Source: Gaiellales bacterium (GTDB taxonomy: Bacteria; Actinomycetota; Thermoleophilia; Gaiellales; JAICJC01). From it: 48,951 nt of DNA. Below are positions 43,923-48,951 of this stretch, piece by piece. Both the position numbers and the translations under genes were made by a program. Under the pieces are notes generated by a model. The model was not told where the DNA came from. It made no database searches and saw only the letters and a list, made by a program, of their open reading frames with translations. The DNA lies in the NCBI GenBank assembly GCA_036273515.1, contig DASUHM010000091.1, positions 1 through 48,951 of the forward strand, in the 5' to 3' direction. Position 1 is the stretch's first letter. Each line of letters begins with the position of its first letter.

Positions 43923-44336
43923 ATGGACGACTGCCTCTTCTGCAAGATCGTGGCCGGCGAGCTGCCCTCGACGCGGGTCTACGAGGACGATCGCGTCGTG
44001 GCGATCATGGACATCTTCCCCGCCACCCGCGGGCACGCGCTCGTGATCCCGCGGGCGCATGCGAGGGACGTGCACGAGGTGGCGCAGGACGACCTGGCCG
44101 CGGCCGCCGCGGCCGCCAAGCACCTGGCCGGCGCCGCGGTGCGCGGCCTCGGCGCGGACGGCGTCACGATCATGCAGTCGAACGGCGCGGCGGCCTGGCA
44201 GACGGTGTTCCACTACCACGTCCACGTGATCCCGCGCTACGACGGCGATCCGCTCGTCCTGCCGTGGAAACCGGGGCCGGCTCCGGCCGATCCAGACGAG
44301 CTGGCCGATATAAGCCGGTCTTATTTTTCAGATTAG
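43923..44336 (+). CDS. HIT-family nucleotide-binding hydrolase
   Basis: A 137-residue HIT protein. It opens with CLFCKIVAGELPSTRVYED and has the histidine triad FHYHVHVIPR. HIT enzymes of this branch hydrolyse phosphoramidates or dinucleotides such as AMP-lysine and Ap4A. The last codons are unusually AT-rich and contain an inverted repeat (44310-44324) next to the promoter of the following operon. It is divergent from the rhamnose operon. Confidence 0.92.
   Translation: MDDCLFCKIVAGELPSTRVYEDDRVVAIMDIFPATRGHALVIPRAHARDVHEVAQDDLAAAAAAAKHLAGAAVRGLGADGVTIMQSNGAAAWQTVFHYHVHVIPRYDGDPLVLPWKPGPAPADPDELADISRSYFSD
44310..44328 (+). terminator. Inverted repeat ATAAG-CCGGT-CTTAT with T-run (terminator or operator)
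   Basis: A five-base stem with a five-base loop followed by TTTT lies inside the last codons of the HIT gene and touches the possible -35 (TTTTCA, 44325-44330) of the flavoprotein operon. The stem is weak for termination; an operator for the operon is equally possible. Confidence 0.3.
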
Positions 44337-44347
44337 AACGGCTTGGG

Positions 44348-44353
44348 TACCAT
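44348..44353 (+). promoter_or_regulatory. -10 TACCAT of the flavoprotein-fumarase-comA operon
   Basis: TACCAT ends seven bases before GTG 44361. TTTTCA at 44325-44330, 17 bases further up, matches TTGACA at four of six positions. Together they predict a leaderless operon transcript starting at or near the GTG. Confidence 0.5.
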
Positions 44354-44360
44354 CCGCTCC

Positions 44361-45557
44361 GTGAGCGATCTCCCCGGGCGTGCGGACGTGCTCGTGATCG
44401 GCAGCGGCGGCGCCGGTCTGGCCGCCGCATGGGCGGCGGCCGACGCGGGCGCCCGGGTTGTCCTCGTGACCAAGGGCTCGCGCGCATCCTGCAACACCGG
44501 CATGGCTCACGGCGGCATCCAGGCCGCCATGCACCCCGACGACTCGCCGGAGCGGCACGCCCGCGACGTGCTCGAGTCCTCGCACGGCACGGCCGATCCC
44601 GAGCTGGTCTCGGTGCTGACGTCCGAGGCGCCCGAGGCGATCGCCTGGCTCGAGTCGATCGGCGTCGAGTTCTCGCGCGACGGTGACGGCTACCGGCTGG
44701 CCCGCTGCGGCGGGTCGAGCATCCCCCGGCTGCTGCAGGTGGGCGACCGCACCGGCCACGTCATCGCCAGGTCGCTGCGGGCCGAGCTCGACCGGCGCGG
44801 CATCGCCATCCACGATCACACCGCCCTCGTCGCCCTCGAGCGGCCGAACGGCCACTTCACCGCGCGCCTGACCCAGGGCGACACGGAGCGCCGGCTCGAG
44901 GCCGGATCCGTCGTCCTGGCGGCCGGCGGCCGCTGCTACAAGGAGGCCCACGACGCGGGCATCCTGACCACGAACCAGCCCGGCTCGACCGGCGAGGCGA
45001 CCGCTCTCGCCCGCGGTCTGGGCGCCGACGTGCGCGACTACGACGCGCTCCAGCACCACCCCACCGGCGGCGCCTGGCCGCCGCCGCTCCAGGGCTTCTC
45101 GATCCCGGAGACGTGCCGCAGCTACGGCGCGACGCTCCGAAACGCCGAGGGAGAGCGCTTCTGCGACGAGCTCGCCCCCCGCGACACGGTCGCCGCCGCG
45201 ATCGTGCGCGAGTGCGAGGAGGGCCGCGGCCTGGCGACGCCCGACGGGCGCCCGGCCGTGCACCTCGACACGACTGCCATCGACCCCGAAATCGCCGGAG
45301 AGGTGATCCCCACAATGCTGCGCCGCTACCGCGCGGCGGGCGTCGACCCGCTGCACGAGCCGATCATGACCTACCCCGTCCTGCACTACCAGAACGGCGG
45401 CCTGCGCATCGACCAGCATGGCCAGACCACCGTCGAGGGCCTGTTCGCCGCCGGCGAGATCTCGGGCGGCGTCCACGGGCGCAACCGGATGATGGGGAAC
45501 TCGCTGCTCGACTGCGTCGTCTTCGGGCGCCGGGCGGGACGGGCGGCGGCCGCATGA
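44361..45557 (+). CDS. FAD-dependent succinate dehydrogenase/fumarate reductase/L-aspartate oxidase-family flavoprotein
   Basis: A 398-residue soluble flavoprotein, shorter than SdhA (about 580) and NadB (about 530). It has VLVIGSGGAGLAAAWAA (Rossmann motif), CNTGMAHGGIQAAM, GGRCYKE, QHHPTGGAW with the active-site His, and HGRNRMMGNSLLDCVVFGRR at the C-terminus. The site that carries covalent FAD in SdhA/FrdA (His in SHT) is Asn here, so FAD is probably non-covalent. It should oxidise or reduce a dicarboxylate-like C-C bond. It is followed with a 4-base overlap by fumarase alpha. An in-frame TTG at 44343 is an alternative start. Confidence 0.85.
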   Translation: MSDLPGRADVLVIGSGGAGLAAAWAAADAGARVVLVTKGSRASCNTGMAHGGIQAAMHPDDSPERHARDVLESSHGTADPELVSVLTSEAPEAIAWLESIGVEFSRDGDGYRLARCGGSSIPRLLQVGDRTGHVIARSLRAELDRRGIAIHDHTALVALERPNGHFTARLTQGDTERRLEAGSVVLAAGGRCYKEAHDAGILTTNQPGSTGEATALARGLGADVRDYDALQHHPTGGAWPPPLQGFSIPETCRSYGATLRNAEGERFCDELAPRDTVAAAIVRECEEGRGLATPDGRPAVHLDTTAIDPEIAGEVIPTMLRRYRAAGVDPLHEPIMTYPVLHYQNGGLRIDQHGQTTVEGLFAAGEISGGVHGRNRMMGNSLLDCVVFGRRAGRAAAA

Positions 45558-46453
45558 GCACCGTCGCATCGACAGATCTCGCCACCGCCGTCGAGGACGC
45601 CGCCGCCCACCTCTACGTGTGGGCGCTCAAGGACATCCCGCAGGACCTGCGTGACGCCCTCCGCGACGCCATGGGCCGCGAGACGCACAAGGTCGGAAAG
45701 CGCATCCTGGAGACGATCAACACCAACGTGTCGGTCGCCGACGAGCGGGGCAACCTCGTCTGCCAGGACACCGGCATCGCCGTCTTCTACGCCCGCGTCG
45801 GCGAGCGCTTCCCGCTGCACCCGGCCCAGATCGAGATCGCGCTGCGCGAGGGCACGCGCCGGGCGACGCTCGACCACCCGCTGCGCTCGAACACCGTCCA
45901 CACGCTGACGCGCAAGGCGACCGGCGACAACACCGGCCACCGCATCCCCCACATCCACTGGGAGTTCGTGCCCGACTGGGACGGCCTCGACGTGAAGTGC
46001 GTGCCGAAGGGCTCGGGCTCCGAGAACATGAGCTTCCTGAAGATGCTCGTGCCGGCAGACGGCGTGAAGGCGATCAAGCGCTTCGTGCTCGACTCGATCG
46101 TCGGCGCGGGCGGCAAGCCGTGCCCGCCCGGGATCGTGGGCGTCGGCATCGGCGGCTCCGCCGACCTGGCCATGCACCTCGCCAAGGAGGCGATCGCGCG
46201 GCCGGTGGGGACGCAGAACGACGACCCCGACGTGGCCGCGCTCGAGACCGACCTCTTCGCGCTCCTGAACGACACCGGCGTCGGGCCGATGGGCCTCGGC
46301 GGCGACACCACCGTGCTCGCCGTCCACGTCGAGCAGGCCCACACCCACATCACCCTGAACCCGGTCGCGGTCAACTACCAGTGCTGGGCGGCCCGCCGGG
46401 CCAGCGCCCACATCTCCGCGACGGGCGCCGTCGACTTCGACCGGGAGGCATAG
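45554..46453 (+). CDS. Class I fumarate hydratase, alpha subunit (N-terminal-type)
   Basis: A 299-residue iron-sulfur hydro-lyase subunit. The three cluster Cys are visible in LVCQDTGIAVF, GGKPCPPGIVG and NYQCWAARR, with KGSGSENMSF and GLGGDTTVLAVHVE as further signatures. With the beta subunit it adds water across fumarate or a similar unsaturated acid; members of the family also use tartrate, mesaconate and related substrates. ATG 45554 overlaps the flavoprotein stop (ATGA). The substrate is discussed in the findings because of the ComA neighbour. Confidence 0.9.
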   Translation: MSTVASTDLATAVEDAAAHLYVWALKDIPQDLRDALRDAMGRETHKVGKRILETINTNVSVADERGNLVCQDTGIAVFYARVGERFPLHPAQIEIALREGTRRATLDHPLRSNTVHTLTRKATGDNTGHRIPHIHWEFVPDWDGLDVKCVPKGSGSENMSFLKMLVPADGVKAIKRFVLDSIVGAGGKPCPPGIVGVGIGGSADLAMHLAKEAIARPVGTQNDDPDVAALETDLFALLNDTGVGPMGLGGDTTVLAVHVEQAHTHITLNPVAVNYQCWAARRASAHISATGAVDFDREA

Positions 46454-46454
46454 C

Positions 46455-47042
46455 GTGGCCCACCACGAGATCACCTTCCCCACCGACGAGGCCGCCGTCC
46501 GCGCGCTCCACGCCGGCGACACGGTCACGATCCAGGGCGAGATCGTCGGCATCCGCGACGCCACCCAGATCCGGATCTTCGACCACGGCCAGGAGCCGCC
46601 GATCCCGCTGCGCGGCGCGGCCCTCCTGCACACCGCCCCGAACGTGCGCAAGCTGGCCGACGGCTCGTACGAGCCGATGTGCATCGGCACGACCACGTCG
46701 GCGCGCATGAGCCGCTTCACCGAGGGCCTGATCCGCGACCACGGCGCCCGCGCCATCATGGGCAAGGGCGGGCTCCTGCCCGAGGCGCTCGAGCCGCTGC
46801 GGGAGCACGGCGGGGTCTATCTGGCCATCGTCGGCGGGGCCGCGGCCCTGGAGACGACCCAGATCGAGGCGATCGAGCAGGTCGAGTGGGAGGACCTGAT
46901 GCCGGAGTGCCTGTGGCGCTTCCGGGTGCGCGACTTCGGCCCGCTCATCGTCGGCATGGACAGCTACGGCGAGAGCCTCTACGAGAACGTCCAGGTCGAG
47001 GCGCGCAGGCGGCTCGACGATTCCATCTACGCGAGGTTATAG
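46455..47042 (+). CDS. Class I fumarate hydratase, beta subunit (C-terminal-type)
   Basis: A 195-residue partner of the alpha subunit: GDTVTIQGEIVGIRDATQIR, LLHTAPNV, GTTTSARMSRFTE, MGKGGLLPEAL and AIVGGAAALETTQIE are the usual fumarase C-terminal motifs. GTG 46455 follows the alpha stop by one base and CCGGGAGG lies upstream, so both are made together. comA begins three bases after its stop. Confidence 0.9.
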   Translation: MAHHEITFPTDEAAVRALHAGDTVTIQGEIVGIRDATQIRIFDHGQEPPIPLRGAALLHTAPNVRKLADGSYEPMCIGTTTSARMSRFTEGLIRDHGARAIMGKGGLLPEALEPLREHGGVYLAIVGGAAALETTQIEAIEQVEWEDLMPECLWRFRVRDFGPLIVGMDSYGESLYENVQVEARRRLDDSIYARL

Positions 47043-47045
47043 ACC

Positions 47046-47828
47046 ATGGTCGAGGAGTTCCTGGGATTGCCGATGCGCCCTCCCAAGCCGCGCGAGCGGG
47101 GCTGGACACACGTCATCGACAAGGGCATGAGCCTGCACGAGGTGCAGGGAATGATCGACATCGCCGGCGACTACGTCGACATCGTCAAGATGGGCTGGGG
47201 CACGTCGTACGTGACGCGCAACCTGGCCGAGAAGATCCGCACCTACCAGGAGGCGGCCATCCCGGTCATGTGCGGCGGGACGCTGCTCGAGGCGGCCATC
47301 GCGCGCGGCCGCGTCGACGAGTTCAAGCGCTGGACGCAGGGCTTCGGCTTCACGCATGTCGAGGTGTCGGACGGGACGATCCAGATCGAGCGCGACTCCA
47401 AGCTCGAGCTGATCTCGTCGCTGGCCGAGGAGTTCGTCGTCCTCTCCGAGGTCGGCTCGAAGGACTCGGAGTGCGTCTTCGCCCCCTACCAGTGGGTGGC
47501 GTGGATCAAGGAGGAGCTCGAGGCCGGCGCGGCCAAGGTCATCACCGAGGCCCGCGAGGGCGGCACGGCCGGCATCTTCCGCGGCTCGGGCGAGGTGCGC
47601 TCCGGGCTGATCGACGAGATCGTGCACGAGGTGCCGCTCGACAACCTGCTCTTCGAGGCGCCGCAGAAGGACCAGCAGGCTTGGTTTATCCGCCACCTCG
47701 GCCCCGAGGTGAACCTGGGCAACATCCCGCCCGAGGAGGTCATCCCGCTCGAGACCCTGCGGCTCGGGCTGCGCTCCGACACCATGGCCGACCTGCTTCT
47801 CCGAGACCTGCCCGTACCCCGCGCATGA
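47046..47828 (+). CDS. comA: ComA-family phosphosulfolactate synthase
   Basis: A 260-residue TIM-barrel protein of the ComA family (PF02679-type), which adds sulfite to phosphoenolpyruvate to give (R)-2-phospho-3-sulfolactate. Family-like segments are THVIDKGMSL, YVDIVKMGWGTSY, VMCGGTLLEAAIARG, HVEVSDGTIQIE, VLSEVGSKDSE and LLFEAPQKDQQ. The product is the entry to coenzyme M in archaea and Xanthobacter and to sulfolactate in Bacillus spores; plant HSA32 is a relative of unknown activity. Its stop overlaps cysH (ATGA), and CysH makes sulfite, the substrate, which strongly supports the assignment. No ComB phosphatase is seen in the window. Confidence 0.87.
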   Translation: MVEEFLGLPMRPPKPRERGWTHVIDKGMSLHEVQGMIDIAGDYVDIVKMGWGTSYVTRNLAEKIRTYQEAAIPVMCGGTLLEAAIARGRVDEFKRWTQGFGFTHVEVSDGTIQIERDSKLELISSLAEEFVVLSEVGSKDSECVFAPYQWVAWIKEELEAGAAKVITEAREGGTAGIFRGSGEVRSGLIDEIVHEVPLDNLLFEAPQKDQQAWFIRHLGPEVNLGNIPPEEVIPLETLRLGLRSDTMADLLLRDLPVPRA

Positions 47829-48532
47829 GCGCCGTGCTGCCCATCTCCGTCGACGAGGCGGCCAGCCTCGCCGACGAGTTCGAGTCGCGCCCGGCCGAGG
47901 ACCTGGTGCGGTGGACGGCCGAGCGCTTCGGCGAGCGCGCCGTGCTCACCTGCTCGTGGCAGAAGCAGAGCTCGGTGCTCGTCCACATGCTCTCGGAGGT
48001 GGCACCGAGCTTGCGGGTGGTCGAGTTCGACACCGGCCTCCTCTTCCCGGAGACCTACGACACGCGGGAGAAGCTGATCGCCCGCTACCCGATCAAGTTC
48101 GAGCGCATCGAGCCGGAGCTGACCGTCGAGCAGCAGGCCGCCGCCCACGGCGACCGGCTCTGGGAGCGGGATCCGGACGCGTGCTGCGGCATGCGCAAGG
48201 TCGCGCCGCTGGAGCAGGCACTGCGCGGGATGGACGCCTGGATCACGGGAATTCGCCGCGAACAGTCGACAACTCGCCAAAACGCACGCAAGATCGAGGT
48301 GGACGACCGTCGCGGCGTCGTCAAGGTGCAGCCACTTGCCGACTGGACAAGTCGCGACGTGTGGCGCTATATCTGGAGGCACGGCATTCCGTACAACACC
48401 CTGCACGACCATGGATATCCGTCGATCGGGTGCATGCCGTGCACGACGTCGGTGAACGGCACGTCATCCGACGAACGGGCAGGACGCTGGCGTGGCACGG
48501 GCAAGATCGAGTGCGGCCTGCACGGCCGCTGA
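47825..48532 (+). CDS. cysH: Assimilatory APS reductase (adenylyl-sulfate reductase, [4Fe-4S])
   Basis: A 235-residue CysH-type reductase. Both Cys pairs of the iron-sulfur APS reductases are present, ACCGMRKVAPL and IGCMPCTTSV, so APS rather than PAPS is the likely substrate. The catalytic Cys lies in IECGLHGR near the end and the nucleotide loop in TCSWQKQSSVL. It reduces adenylyl sulfate to sulfite with thioredoxin. Being translationally coupled to comA, its sulfite could go straight to sulfonate synthesis as well as to cysteine. Confidence 0.93.
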   Translation: MSAVLPISVDEAASLADEFESRPAEDLVRWTAERFGERAVLTCSWQKQSSVLVHMLSEVAPSLRVVEFDTGLLFPETYDTREKLIARYPIKFERIEPELTVEQQAAAHGDRLWERDPDACCGMRKVAPLEQALRGMDAWITGIRREQSTTRQNARKIEVDDRRGVVKVQPLADWTSRDVWRYIWRHGIPYNTLHDHGYPSIGCMPCTTSVNGTSSDERAGRWRGTGKIECGLHGR

Positions 48533-48534
48533 GG

Positions 48535-48567
48535 TCACGACTGATACACAACGAGTTGATCACGACT
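48535..48567 (+). repeat. Direct repeat TCACGACT upstream of cysC
   Basis: TCACGACT occurs at 48535-48542 and 48560-48567, 25 bases apart, in the 57-base gap between cysH and cysC. The distance is near 2.4 helical turns. It could be a regulator site or chance. Confidence 0.25.
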
Positions 48568-48589
48568 CCTTTGGAAAGGAACGAGCAGC

Positions 48590-48951
48590 GTGCACGAGAA
48601 CACTCAAGGCTTCACCCTCTGGTTCACCGGGTTGTCCGGTTCCGGCAAGACGACCATCGCCCGGATCATCGGGCCTGAGATCGAGCGGCGCGGCGTCCTG
48701 GTCGACCACCTGGACGGTGACGTCGTTCGCACGCATCTCAGCAAGGGCCTCGGCTTCTCCCGCGAGGACCGCGACGCGAACATCCTGCGCATCGGCTTCG
48801 TCTCGAAGCTCCTGACCCGCCACGGCGCCGGCGTCATCGTCGCCGCCATCTCCCCGTACGCCGAGACCCGCGGCATGGTCCGCGACATGATCGGCAGCGT
48901 CGGCAACTTCGTCGAGGTGTACGTGGCGACCTCGCTCGAGGAGTGCGCGCG
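48590..48951 (+). CDS. cysC: Adenylyl-sulfate kinase (partial, cut by window end)
   Basis: The first 120 residues of APS kinase, which makes PAPS from APS and ATP. It has the P-loop [11 protein letters not shown], the APS-binding [26 protein letters not shown], and [11 protein letters not shown] in the expected order. The gene continues past the right edge. GTG 48590 is preceded by GGAAAGGAACGAG. With cysH upstream, the cell can route APS either to reduction or to PAPS. The sulfate adenylyltransferase genes that would make APS are not in the window and may follow. Confidence 0.93.
   Translation, partial: MHENTQGFTLWFTGLSGSGKTTIARIIGPEIERRGVLVDHLDGDVVRTHLSKGLGFSREDRDANILRIGFVSKLLTRHGAGVIVAAISPYAETRGMVRDMIGSVGNFVEVYVATSLEECA

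Overview
The window is a gene-dense, very GC-rich (roughly 70% by eye) chromosomal segment of a bacterium, most likely a deep-branching soil-type actinobacterium (Thermoleophilia/Gaiellales-like; inferred from GC, the nrdR-nrdJ pair, the many STAS/SpoIIE-type regulators and the gene repertoire, not from a marker gene). I see no rRNA, tRNA, CRISPR array, prophage or intact mobile element. Many genes overlap their neighbour by 4 bases (ATGA/GTGA), and convergent genes often overlap at their 3' ends.

Layout. 1-5.5 kb: tail of an unknown gene, small membrane proteins, a GalE-like epimerase, and the nrdR-nrdJ (class II ribonucleotide reductase) operon with two NrdR-box-like sites. 5.5-14 kb: an accessory-looking stretch with a frameshifted aldose 1-epimerase remnant, a GH15 glycoside hydrolase coupled to an SDR, a PoxB-like ThDP enzyme, a ferritin-like protein, an XRE regulator and an IS3-type transposase remnant. 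14-26 kb: cupin, two STAS proteins, a large secreted Asp-box protein, a divergent SDR/Rieske oxygenase pair, an LspA-like membrane protein pair, a nitronate monooxygenase, a secreted Ig-like protein, an N-acetylmuramoyl-alanine amidase, a YdcF-like protein and a glycosyltransferase. 26-33 kb: cNMP-binding protein, MFS exporter with divergent TetR, an SDR-SpoIIE phosphatase-STAS group, a REC-EAL regulator and a secreted CAP protein. 33-38 kb: a three-subunit molybdenum hydroxylase, a PilZ-type protein and a broken methyltransferase. 38-44 kb: ECF sigma factor with a membrane-anchored partner, and a complete dTDP-L-rhamnose operon (rmlB, C, D, A) with a glycosyltransferase. 44-49 kb: HIT protein, then a tight operon of an FrdA/NadB-like flavoprotein, class I fumarase alpha and beta, a ComA-type phosphosulfolactate synthase, APS reductase (cysH) and APS kinase (cysC, cut by the window end).

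Two observations stand out. First, the last operon joins sulfite production (CysH) and sulfite fixation onto PEP (ComA) with a fumarase and a fumarate-reductase-like flavoprotein. Sulfolactate, sulfoacrylate and 3-sulfopropionate are the sulfonate analogues of malate, fumarate and succinate, so the operon could encode an undescribed organosulfonate route; this is a hypothesis. Second, at least ten genes carry a TANNNT hexamer 6-9 bases before the start codon, the spacing expected for leaderless transcription; this also helps fix several start codons.
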